From Trichinella spiralis (lineage: Eukaryota; Nematoda; Enoplea; Trichinellida; Trichinellidae), in NCBI GenBank assembly GCA_000181795.3, contig CM012953.1:12008006-12072005 (forward strand): 64,000 nucleotides of DNA. The letters are read 5' to 3'. How positions within the stretch are numbered: the first letter of the stretch is position 1; every line of letters starts with the position of its first letter. Shown here one piece after another: positions 1 through 13,909 of this stretch. The notes under the pieces were generated by a model. The model saw nothing but the letters and a program-made list of their open reading frames with translations. It ran no database searches and was not told the DNA's origin. Both the position numbers and the translations under genes were made by a program.

Positions 1-869
1 TATGTGACAAAATCAAAAAGTTTCAAAAGAGAAGTTACATATACTCAGTTTACACTGCTATTTATATACAAAGCACTATGCTTTCTTTTTAAGACCATTT
101 TTAAATGTTAAATCAGTCTTCAGGAGAAAATACAACAAGAAACAATAAGAATAATATAATTCTATTGGTATTGTAAATAGAAATAATTTGAAAATAAAAC
201 AGGAAATTTCCAACACGTGAAGATTACCATTAAGCATGTACTTTCATTTTTGCAGAATACTAGAATCTGAAACTACTTTTGCTGAGCAAAAATTTTAAAG
301 CCTCTACAACTTACAGCTTTTATATCATTTTTTCGAAATAAAATCAAGCACAGTAAGATACAGTACAATAATTAAGAAATTCATGACCAAATAAGCAATG
401 ATTCAAACACATAATGCAAAATAAAATTTGAAATTCATTTTGTAATTTTCATTTTAATTTTAATCTCTTACAGGTTAATTGTTTCAATATTAGAATTGAA
501 TTTTAATTGTAATTTTAACTGTGAAGTGGAATTTTAATTTAAACTAACGTAATTTAGTTTTCGATTTAGAAGTACTGCATGATAAATGAACTTTAATAAT
601 GATGCAGAGTTTCGTGCACATTTTTGCTGTACAATAATTCATCAATTAATTTAATGAAGTTGAAATGCAATTAATCACGTAATTTCATTTATCATGAATT
701 AAAAGTTCATTTCATTCCAAATTTGTTACATGAAAAATGCAAACAAATATTCTAGTACATAATGTTGCAAACTGATAATGATCACGTTTTATTCAAATTT
801 GAAAAATGCAACGATATGCAAAAACAAAATTTGTAAATCAAAAAAATGGAAGGAATTTCGCTCGTTTAA
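1..869. other. AT-rich non-coding, 3' of PI4K2
   Basis: Very AT-rich sequence past the stop codon of the type II PI 4-kinase. I see no frame with coding character, no RNA gene and no transposon feature. The part nearest 869 is presumably 3' UTR of that gene. Confidence 0.6.
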
Positions 870-3858
<2,989 letters not shown>

Positions 3859-5207
3859 CCTATTTATGCATTAAGTTCTGAACATAGTATGGAAAACATT
3901 TTAGAAAACAGTCCAATTTAAGCATCATAGAATACAGTAAATGCAATTTAAAATCAAGTTCATCAGTTCAAAACTATATTTTTTGTTCATTCAAATGAAC
4001 TTTATTCTCGTTTTATTAATTTTTATTTAATAAAATGTATCAATTTCTGAATATAATGAATTTTAAAAATAACAGAGTTGTCATTTCAGAATTTTTCATA
4101 ATTCTTTTTAGATATCTCATTTGGAATTGCTCGTTATTCTTTGTAAAATGTGTATTCTTTGAAACGATTTAAAAAATTTCGATATTTTTGCTTAATATTT
4201 CAATTTAAAATAATTTTAATCAAAATTTCTTATAAAACTTTCAAGCCGTTGCAGTTTGTTTTTTATTTTCCTGTTTTTTTAATTATGAAATCTTTGGGTT
4301 TGTTATTATGATGCTTTTTCAAATGCTTTTATAGCTTACTTTTTTTCCTTCTTGAACAGTCAACATTAAAAAATAATAAAACCTAAGAGATTAGGTTTAT
4401 TTAGAGTTGCTATTTAAAAATGTGTAGTTGATGCAATATGTAACAGCAATAATTTTATTATAAATAAATAAATAATGAACGAAATTTCAACTTCGGAAAA
4501 AATTGAGTATACTTGGTACTTTCAAATGCAGTTCAACTTTTTCCATTCCTGAAACTGGAGACATTCTAGAGCAGAAAAATAAAGTGACATGCAGTACAAT
4601 AGCATATATTAAAAACCCGAAATTCAATATTGTACCATCATATTAAGCAAATTGGTAATCAATTTCACCGTTTATGGAGTCCAGATATCGGCAGCGACTG
4701 AGCATGTGGGAGTGATAGCAAAAAAATCAGGTGATTCTGACTAACAAAGGGAACTTTCGGTTGAATGTTGTGTAGAAAGGCAACCAAATATTGCCCAGGC
4801 AAGAAGTAAAATGAGCAGCTAATATAATAAGAGAAATGACAAGAAGGATCGTCAAAATAGAACAGATGTGGTAGTAGCAGTAGTAGAAGTACTATCCATT
4901 TTACCATCTAAATGGAAAATTATCTAATAAAAGTAAAATAACGATTTTAAACTAGAAACATTAAACACCTTTAGTAAATTTTACTAAATTACATATTTTC
5001 TTTAGTATTGTTAAATTATTTAATGTATCATGCATCCTATCAAAGCGTTTTCTGAAATCGACAGTTTGTATATTTTTCAAATGAATAAATATTTTCATAT
5101 TTAAAAAAAGACGGACAAAATTTATTTATTCCATATTTATTTTCATGAATATAATTTTTCTACAAATTAGTATATGTATACAGTAGATAAAACGATAGAA
5201 AAACGAA
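3859..5207. other. Intergenic, PI4K2 to tRNA-Trp
   Basis: AT-rich spacer between the start of the PI 4-kinase and the tRNA gene. Short frames such as the one at 4665-4907 are low-complexity Leu/Phe/Tyr and have no support. The first bases upstream of 3858 should carry the promoter or 5' leader of the kinase. Confidence 0.6.
5199..5203 (-). terminator. Pol III T-run terminator of tRNA-Trp
   Basis: Five A residues on the + strand, read as T5 on the - strand, begin a few bases past the 3' end of the tRNA. This is the usual RNA polymerase III stop. Confidence 0.6.
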
Positions 5208-5279
5208 TGACTCGTGAGTGATTTGAACACCCAACCTTCTGATCTGGAGTCAGACGCGCTACCGTTGCGCCAACGAGCC
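5208..5279 (-). tRNA. tRNA-Trp (anticodon CCA)
   Basis: A full cloverleaf reads on the - strand. The acceptor GGCTCGT pairs with ACGAGTC with one G-U pair. The D arm contains the A-box-like TGGCGCAACGGTAGCGCG. The anticodon stem TCTGA/TCAGA encloses loop CTCCAGA, giving anticodon CCA (Trp). The T arm has the B-box-like GGTTGGGTGTTCAAATC. No intron and no encoded CCA. The discriminator base is A. It is a nuclear-type gene and stands alone between protein genes. Confidence 0.93.
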
Positions 5280-6392
5280 TACAAAAATTCCCTTTTATTA
5301 AATGTATATTAAAGGCATAAACGTAAAGTACTCTGCTTTTCCATTAGTAAATTTTCGAAAATTAGCAAATTACATTTAAACTATAATTAACAAATAGAAT
5401 TGAATTTAAAAACACTGCCTTTAAATTCAGTATAGAAAGAAAAAACAGCTTTTTCAAACAGAGATGGAGACATGTGATAGTAATGCGCAGCAATTTTGTG
5501 TCCACATTTGAATTTTCATCTTGCGGATTCAGTGCATGCATTTAGTTACATGATTTATTTATTTATTGATGTATTTTCAAGTAAAATTTCATATTTGATT
5601 ATTTTTTTTTACCAGTTTCGGTATGCATTAACATTTCAGTTGAGAAAAAATAGTTGGCAAGCATTGATTGTAAGTATATTTGTTTGGCTATTCAGCACTG
5701 TTTCAGCTTTTTTATTAGTTCAGATGAGAAGTGCCTTAGAAACAGAAACATAGTATGCTTACGCTGAGCCTGAATGGTCGCCATTCATCATCTACATCTG
5801 TTGTAGAAATGATGCAGATTATTTTTAGAAATTTAATATTATTTGATAATTAATTATGCGCTGTTTTAATTTCTTCTGTTGTTACTTTAATTTACCTTAC
5901 ATTGGTTACTGATTCAATTTTTTAATTTTTCATAATGAAAATTAAAAGAAAAGATATCGCATAGAAAATAAAATCAAAATAATTATTCAGTAAAATTTAC
6001 AATCATTTTTCGACAGCAACAAAGTATAAAAATAAATGTCAATTCAATATTATAGATAGGCTTGGTTGTTCGCATGAGCAAATACTTGAATTTCATTACT
6101 TTTTGTAACCTATATAATTTAATTGTAGTGGACTACTTAGTTTGCCTGTTAATTTTTTGCATTTGACATTAGATAAATATTTATAATTTGTTTTTTTATT
6201 ACTATTACTAAAATTTAATTGTTCTTATTTATTTATTTAAATGTGCAGTGAATGCAAAAGACTAAATTGATGTTTTGCTTTTAATTTTGATTTCCATTTC
6301 TGTAGATGATAAGTTGCTTGTTACATGTGTGTAGTTGTTACTGATTTTCTATACTAGTGTTTGGTGTTTAGCGTTTGAAGTTAACAATAATT
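5280..6392. other. Intergenic, tRNA-Trp to CHAF1A
   Basis: AT-rich spacer. A frame at 5619-5754 preceded by a good acceptor (TTTTTTTTACCAG) encodes about 45 residues with one hydrophobic stretch (SIFVWLFSTVSAFLLV). I could not find a matching upstream exon in frame, so it is not called as a gene. The last 100 bases hold the CHAF1A 5' region. Confidence 0.5.
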
Positions 6393-8965
6393 ATGCCTAA
6401 TGGAGCAATGTCTGAAGAGAAATGCAATATGAGTGACCAATGCTGCTCTGACGAGAATAGCGATGAAGTTTCCGAGGATGCGGCTAATTCTTCAGCTTTG
6501 AAAAATTCAACAGACTACAGTGATGAAAATGCAAAAGAAAGTGATGAATGGAATAGCGGTGATGAAGAAGAGGAACGACGTAAAAACGAAGAAGAAGATA
6601 AACGACATGCTAATGCGATCAGTGAGCTCAGGAAGATTTTACTCGAAGAGGATGTGTCGATGGTGATTTATTCGAATTGTCAAGCTTTATTTTTTCTTAG
6701 AGTTTTTGTTTCTTTTACTTTCAGGAAGACAAGAGCAAAATTATGGATGAAATAAGAGTGAAAGAGAAAAAAAAGGCTGAAGAAAACCTGCAGCGTCAAC
6801 GGTCAGTGTTTCAATAGCACTGGATGAATTGAAATTAATTATTAGTTGATTTTTTTAAAAAAATTATACATTAGATTGAAGGAAGAAAAAATTTTGCAAA
6901 GAGAAAAGCGAAAAGAAGAGCAGAGATTGAAGAAAGAGCAGCTTGAAATTGCCAAGCAGAGAAGAATTGAAGAGAAGGAGCGTCGTATGGCGGAAAAAGA
7001 GGCGCAGAAGTTGAAACGTGAAGAAGAGAAACGAATCCGCATGGAACAGAAGAAAAAATTGGAAGAGGAAAAGCTTGCTGAGAAGAAAAAGCAAGAAGAG
7101 GCTAGGCAGAAGAGATTGTTGGAAAAGCAGAAGCAAGAGGAGGAAAAGCAGAAGGAAAAAGCACTTCGAGAAAAAGAACGCCAACAAAAGCAGATGGAAA
7201 AGGATAAGCTGGAGGAGGAGAAGCGGCAAAGAATGATGGAAAAAGAAAAATTAGAAAATGAAAAGGTATCCATTTTAAAAAATTTTATTTCACTTTGAAA
7301 TTTTCATTCATTATCATGCATGAAAGTGATATTCTGTGGTTGCTTATTTTTGGCATTTCATTTCTCAGGCCAGAAAGCAAGAAATGATGCAAGAACGTTT
7401 CAAGCGATTTTTTATTCCAGTAAAACCAACCTCTGCAGAAGTAACGAATTGCATTATTTTTCATTTGAACAAGAATTTTGAAGTGTTCAATTTGTAGGAT
7501 GAAAGTAAGGTAAAAGACGAAAATACGGTTTCTGCCATGCCCAGCAATGCTTTGGCATCGAATTCTTCTTTTGAATTGAACAATTTTTACGCTTCTATTT
7601 ATGCTCAAGTATACTTTGTGTTCTTGTTGTGTTTAATTTTTAATTATTCTAATTATTTTAAGAATATTCCAATAGAATCGTTAAGATGTGAAATGAAAAA
7701 GAAACAATGTCAACTGAAAAAAAGTCTTCCCATGAAAAAGGATCATCTGTCAAATGATTCAACAATGCCCCGTGTTTATAGAGTTAAATTTTTGCAGCTT
7801 GGATTTTCTGCAAGCAAAAATTGTCCATATATTGGTATATTCAACGATACTAGTGACATTATAACCGGAAGAACACCTCTTGGTCGAGATTGGGTAATTA
7901 AAGAATAAAAAAAATTATCTTGCATTTGATATTTACAAAAAAATGTTATCATTTAGGAATTATTCGATTATAATCAAGATGAAAGCGACATCAGTGATGC
8001 TTGTTTGTCCGAAGTAATTGGAAAATTTGTTCAACCGACAAAAGAATTATTAATTGCAGAATTTTATTTCAAACAGGATGACGAAGAAAGTAGTGACAGT
8101 TTGGAGATTAATGATTTCTTTGTACCGGCTGATTATTTGTCAGACTCCGAGAGGGATGGTGATCCTACTGTATGATGTTTTGGTTACTTGCTAATTTTGC
8201 GTTGAAAATATTTATTTCTTCAGTTAAATTCACAGTGTGCAACAGAGCAAGACAAGAGCAAAGAAAAAGAATGCAGCTTCAAGGATGCTTTTGGACGTCG
8301 TGTATTTAATAAAAAGGTAGAAATGGAAATAAAAGGTCCATTTTGGGATTGTTCGGATGCAAATTTTCCACCAGAACTGTCTTTTGCAAAAGTGAGCAAT
8401 TTACAAATGTTCCAACAAGATGATCGATCTTTTATCATTCTCCTTTTGCAGATAATAGCAGTGGGTCCAACTCCAGTTTGCACATCGTTGGATTTAGCAA
8501 TCGGTGAAAAAAGTACTGCAACCGCGAATCGAACCAAAATCATATCCGATAATAGTATGCTTATTTGAAAAGTCTGAACATTTGCATTATTTTATTTTCG
8601 TTTCAGTTTTACCCGATTTGATCAATATGGTACATGGGTCGAAAGCAGGCTTGCAAAAAATAGTCGATGCTTTTATTGAAAAGTGTTCTTCAATGAATAT
8701 TGATGAAATACCATCGAAAAGGCAGACTGAGAAGAAAATTCGAGAAATTGCCAAACGGGAACTGCTTCCAGGTGGCAGCACATCTTGTTGGGTTGTGTCG
8801 GATGAATTGGTAGAAAAATACAATCTTCCGAATATTCGTGAAGAAAAACCAAATTTGAAGCGCAGTTTACCCACTTCGATGGATAGCCCAGGTACTTTGG
8901 ATCGTTTTCTGCAAGCAGCTGATGAAAAGCGCCAGAAAACAATTCCATCTGTTAATATTTTATGA
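6393..8965 (+). CDS. CHAF1A: Chromatin assembly factor 1 subunit A (CAF-1 p150)
   Basis: Large subunit of CAF-1, which deposits newly made H3-H4 on replicated DNA with PCNA. Ten exons (6393..6662, 6725..6801, 6875..7265, 7369..7440, 7498..7608, 7663..7893, 7957..8169, 8224..8391, 8452..8554, 8607..8965) encode 664 residues. The N-terminus is acidic. Residues about 90-245 form the highly charged Lys/Glu/Arg (KER) helix. Next comes the ERFKRFFIP segment and the acidic histone-binding region (RDWELFDYNQDESDISD, later FFVPADYLSDSE, matching the FFVPxGYLSxDE block of the family). The C-terminal winged-helix segment starts at LPDLINMVHG and ends in WVVSDELVEKY. The first ATG of exon 1 is used; an in-frame TTG lies 18 bases upstream. 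The 60 nt between 8391 and 8452 are in frame without a stop, so retention is possible. Its 3' end faces that of the transacylase gene, only 55 bp away. Confidence 0.9.
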
Positions 8966-9020
8966 TTGCGGTTATTATTATGTATTGAAGTAATTTTAAA
9001 AAAATTTCGGCTTTTTTACT

Positions 9021-10466
9021 TTATACACCAACGTTGGCATATTCTGCGGCAGCTTTTTTGTTGATTCGACGTAAAATTTTTCCCAACTGATTACCAGGAC
9101 CAACTTCGTATGTTTTTGGAAATTTGGTGACACTTTTTGGACGGTCGTAAATTGCGTGCATTATTTGTTCCCATTTCGCCTCTTTGCTAATTTGATCCGC
9201 TAAATTCTGTGCTATTTCATCGGCGCTTTTATACGGCTGGCCTGTGACGTTCGAGTAAACCTTAATCGTTGGATCACGAAACTGAACCATGCTGATCGCT
9301 TTTCTCAAAGCACCGTTGACTGGCTCCATCAGTGGTGTATGGAAAGCCCCGCTAACTGGTAGATGTCGAACTTTGAAATTAAACTCAGCTGAGCTTTCCT
9401 CCAAGAACTTCAAACCCTAAATCGTCCCGATTGATTAGATTTTGACAAAAATATAAACATACAATTTATTTATTTATGCTCACTTCTTTGTGGCCACCAA
9501 CTACCTTACACTGACCATAAAGACTAGAAGCAACTTGGCAAATTGGATTCTCGAAACCTTGTTTACTAAAAAACAAAAAAAATGAAGAATATGAAAGAAA
9601 AGAATTGTAAATAATATGCCGAAGCCATAAACAAGCTGCTTGGAGTGCTAAATCCAATTTGGAGTTTGGTTTCAAATAGACAGTCATCAAACCAGAGGAG
9701 GCGTCGTTGCAAGCCTGTTGCATTAACGTGGATCTTATTTTGATCAAATGTAAAGCTGAATATTAAAAACCATAATTTGGATTTAAACTTTTTAACAGAA
9801 AACAATATATGTGAACCTGATTCAAAATCCAAAGCACCGGAAAATACAAGCGCCGCATACTCGCCAATACTATAACCTGCGGCAGCAACGCAGCTTTTCA
9901 CTGCCTGAATGAGAATAAAAATTAATTTAATTTTAAAAAAATATTTACAATACGTTATGTTTTTCTTGTTCGAGTTTTTTCACTGCAGCTAAAGAAGTGA
10001 TGAATATTGCAGGCTGAGCAAATGCTGTTTGTCTGAGTTTACTGACTGGTCCTTCGAGACAAAGTTGAAGCAAATTGTAACCCAGCACTTGTTCCGCAAC
10101 GTCAAACATCTCTTTCACTTCGACAATTTCAGCAACTTGACGTCCCATGCCGACAAATTCGGAATTTTGACCGGGAAACAGAAATATACTAGGAGTTTCA
10201 TCTTCACAAAAATTCAAACTGTCAGAATTGCTTTCCTCATGACAGAATAAATCATCATTCGGTGTTTTATCAATGAAGGAAGACGACAATAATTTCCTTA
10301 TATTACAGGCATGAATCCAGCTTTCATTTTTATTTTTCCAATAATGTGAAAATTTCTGCTTTTGTTTATACCGCGAAGACTTTTTAGCGGCTGAACTGCG
10401 CAATGAACACCACGATATAGTATTTAAGCTATTCATTAATTTCAGCAGACGATACTTTTCTGACAT
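9021..10466 (-). CDS. MCAT: Malonyl-CoA:ACP transacylase, mitochondrial
   Basis: Transfers malonyl from CoA to mitochondrial acyl carrier protein, feeding mitochondrial type II fatty acid synthesis. Exons (9954..10466, 9817..9904, 9620..9755, 9484..9565, 9021..9416) encode about 404 residues. Residues 1-95 form a basic, Ser-rich mitochondrial leader. FLFPGQNSEFVGMG opens the catalytic domain. The nucleophile Ser sits in AAGYSIGEYAAL near residue 183 (GxSxG). The histidine motif is SGAFHTPLM, and YEVGPGNQLGKIL is near the end. The junction between 9565 and 9620 has no GT donor giving a sensible protein; a GC-AG intron of 54 bp does, and since 54 is a multiple of three, retention would add 18 residues and also keep frame. 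Start ATG at 10466 follows an acceptor-like TTATTCAG; a second ATG lies at 10436. Confidence 0.9.
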
Positions 10467-11575
10467 TGAATTTGCATACCTGAATAACGCACAATATAAT
10501 GAAAAGAAACCATTTTCCAGTACTGATAAAAATACCCAAAACCTTTGGTAATGCAGAAAATTAATATACTCAGCACTGTACGTTTCATATTCAAATTTTT
10601 TCTTGACGAATATGGCAAAACATTTGCAGATGTTAATCAAAATTTGCACGCTCATGCAGTTTGTCATTTATTTACAAATTTTATAGCTCACTTTACAGAT
10701 CAAGATTACATTTTTTCATTTTCATTAAAAATTAAAAAAGATTTATGATAAAAGAATGCTACCAAGCAAGAAATTATACGTACGTACGATCAAATTATCA
10801 AAAAGTACTCATATTGATTTGCTTAACTTTAAACTGACTTAAACTTTATAGGTGTTAACTAATAACATTAGCACAACCATAAATCTTTACTTTTAAAATT
10901 ATTAAAAATTATGCAGCTAAATTTCAAATGCTTCCTTTAAAATTTCATTATACTGAAAACTACATTTCGCAAATTTATATTGTAGATGTTAAAGAAAACT
11001 AAGTACAATTTTTAATAAAATAATTTATTTTTTATGCAATAAAACACGGGTTTTTTTTCAAAAAATAATGTACAAAAAATTTTTAATTTTTATTTATGTC
11101 AGAAATCGAACCTATAGTGCAAAATTTTACAACATTTGTATTCTAGAAAATGCTGCATCGCACTGAACTTTTCATGAACAGACAAACATTTTGTTATTTC
11201 ATTTATATATAAATATACTTTAAAAACGGCTGTTATAAAAACTATGCACGCAGGCAAAAAATGCTAAAAGGAAGCTGAGATTTGAAATAACACATTTGAT
11301 ATGAAAATCAAATTCAGCAATGAAATTTTACTGCAGCAAAAATACATTGAACTATTAAATTCAATGTCTTTAAAACATTATAATTATAAATAAAAATGAA
11401 AATTAATTATTATTTAAAAAATTAATCCATACGAATAATTAATACGGGCATACTGTAATGATGTTGCTGGCATTACAGCTTTCTTTATTCAGTGAACTAT
11501 GGATGCTGTAAGGTGCAAAATAATGTCATCGATTTTCTTCATATTTAAAATTTTTACTTTTAATGAAGTTTTATA
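10467..11575. other. Shared divergent upstream region, MCAT/NFS1
   Basis: The only spacer between two head-to-head mitochondrial protein genes, so it should contain both promoters. It is AT-rich, and I see no clear TATA box or coding frame. Confidence 0.6.
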
Positions 11576-13909
11576 ATGCAACGTTACAGAAGTGCACTTT
11601 GTGGTATTTTGCAAAAAAATGGTATGACCCAGTTATAAAAGCTTTCTTATAAATTGCAGTGAATAAGTAATGTGAAACTTAAATTCCTAGTTTTATGCTA
11701 ATTTTTTTAGTTTATTGCTAATTGCTGACTGATAATTTCCGATTTTTTGCAGTTTTACGGAAATAGATTTGAAGAAGCAGCTGTGCAATCTGTACTTTAT
11801 GTTAGCGATGCTTCACCTTTTGCAGTTTACTTTTATAAATAGAGAAATAACAAACAAAATAGAATGAATTTTTTATTGTTATTATTGGTGATTTTATATG
11901 AGTTGTAAAATTTTTATCTGATTTGTTTGAAATGTATTGCGAATGAATTTTTTAGCTGTTCGCTTTGCGGGAACCACGTCGGATGAATCGTCAGATTTGA
12001 ATCGGCCAAACAAGGCCCTTTCAGAGAGAGAAATAGTTAGAAGTAGACCATTATATTTGGATGCACAGGCTACAACACAAACGGTATATGCAGAAGTGGA
12101 ATTTTCAGAATATTTACTTGTTTTTCTTTTTTTAAGGATCCCAGGGTTTTAGACGCTATGATTCCATACTGTTTGAACCTTTACGGAAATCCACACAGTC
12201 GAACGCATAAATATGGCTGGGAATCAGAAACGGCAGTGGAAACTGCTCGTGAGGTAGGATCACAGGTTTTTTTTTGTATATTTATTGTATTTCTTTGCTT
12301 TTAAGCGAGTAGCGCGTCTTATTGGAGCTGATTCGCGTGAAATTGTTTTCACAAGTGGTGCCACAGAAGCGAACAACCTAGCAATTAAAGGTGTTGCACG
12401 CCATTATAAAAAGAGAAAGAATCACATTATCACTACGCAGATAGTGAGTTTTCAATGGAAAATGTTGCTTTCTTTTTTTCGTTGCATGTCAAATTTTAGG
12501 AGCATAAGTGTGTTTTGGATTCTTGCAGAAGGATGGAAAGGGAAGGCTTCAAAGTAACGTATCTTCCTGTGCAGAAGAACGGGCTGATTTCTTTGGAGGT
12601 GAATTATTTATTTGCTGCTTTAAATTTTTTTTCATATTTTAATTCTGTTTCATTTTCTATTATTGCTTTGGTTTGCCTTAGAATTTGGAAAAAGCCATCA
12701 ACGATATGACTGTTTTAGTTTCTGTTATGGCGGTCAATAATGAAATCGGTGTCATTCAGCCAGTTGAAGAAATTGGTAAGTATTAAATTTGTTCAGTATT
12801 CAGTTCTCGTTCAGTATTAAAATTATATTTTGATTAAATTAAAAGTTTGCAATTTAAACTGTTTAGGTAAAATGTGTCGACAGAAGGGCGTGTTTTTTCA
12901 CTCTGATGCCGCTCAGGCGGTAGGGAAAATTCCCGTCGATGTAAATAAATTTAACGTAAACCTAATGTCTATTAGTGGTCATAAAATATATGGTCCAAAA
13001 GGTAAGCATTGATTATTTTCCATGAGATTTAGTTTTAACTTAATTTTGTACTTGTGCATATGCACAGGTATTGGTGCTTTGTATATTGGACGAAAACCCA
13101 AAGTAAGATTAGAACCGCAGATGTCTGGTGGTGGTCAGGAAAAAGGTTTTCGATCCGGCACTGTACCAGTGCCTCTCGTAGTGGGCCTGGGTACTGCTTG
13201 TATGATTTGTCAGAAAGAAATGCAGGTATGTTTTGTTGCTTTTTTCTTGATTGAATATTATATTAAAATGTATTTTGTGATTTGGCTTTTTAGTTTGACA
13301 TTGAACACGTGACACGATTGTCAAAGCGTCTTTGTTCCAAATTGCGGGAAGCACTTCCTTGTATTGTTTTTAATGGAGATCAAGAGAAACGTTATCCTGG
13401 TTTGCAATCCGAGCTATTTTCTGTGATTGGTTGAAGAACTGATTTTTTAGGATGTGTTAATATATCTTTTGCATATGTTGAAGGAGAAAGTTTGATGGCG
13501 GGTATGAAGAATATTGCATTATCTTCTGGAAGGTGAGATTATGTGAAATTTCGTTTTGTTCTATTCTACTTATAAGCGATTTAAATTTTAGCGCTTGCAC
13601 ATCTGCATCTTTGGAACCGTCGTATGTGTTGAGGGCTATTGGAGTTGATGAAGACGTTGCTCATTCGTCGATTCGATTTGGTATTGGAAGATTTACAACA
13701 GAAGCAGAAGTGGACTACGCTGTTGAAAGATGCGTTGCTGAAGTGAAGCGACTTCGGGAAATGAGGTATACTGATAAGAAAAATTTAGAATAATATCATT
13801 TCCCTTAGTTGTGAAGTTCACTTGAATAGACAGTTGCTATTTTAGTCCTCTTTGGGAAATGCACCAAGAAGGAATCGATTTAAAAACTGTCAAATGGGTA
13901 AAACATTGA
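11576..13909 (+). CDS. NFS1: Cysteine desulfurase, mitochondrial
   Basis: PLP enzyme that takes sulfur from cysteine for Fe-S cluster assembly in the mitochondrial matrix. Twelve exons (11576..11621, 11956..12083, 12137..12253, 12306..12443, 12500..12598, 12682..12775, 12867..13001, 13068..13225, 13294..13399, 13451..13532, 13592..13765, 13846..13909) encode 446 residues. The start [10 protein letters not shown] is a basic, acid-free mitochondrial leader split by the 334 bp first intron. Family blocks follow in order: [45 protein letters not shown] with the PLP lysine at about 247, [14 protein letters not shown], and the catalytic loop [14 protein letters not shown] with Cys near residue 370. 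The C-terminus [17 protein letters not shown] matches the eukaryotic, not bacterial, end. All key residues are present. Exon 1 is inferred from phase and leader character; the rest is firm. Confidence 0.95.

Noticed and set aside
6842-7273. Long - strand frames rich in Phe/Ser/Leu opposite CHAF1A
   Set aside because: They are the antisense of the Lys/Glu-rich KER helix, whose AAG/GAG codons cannot give stops on the other strand.
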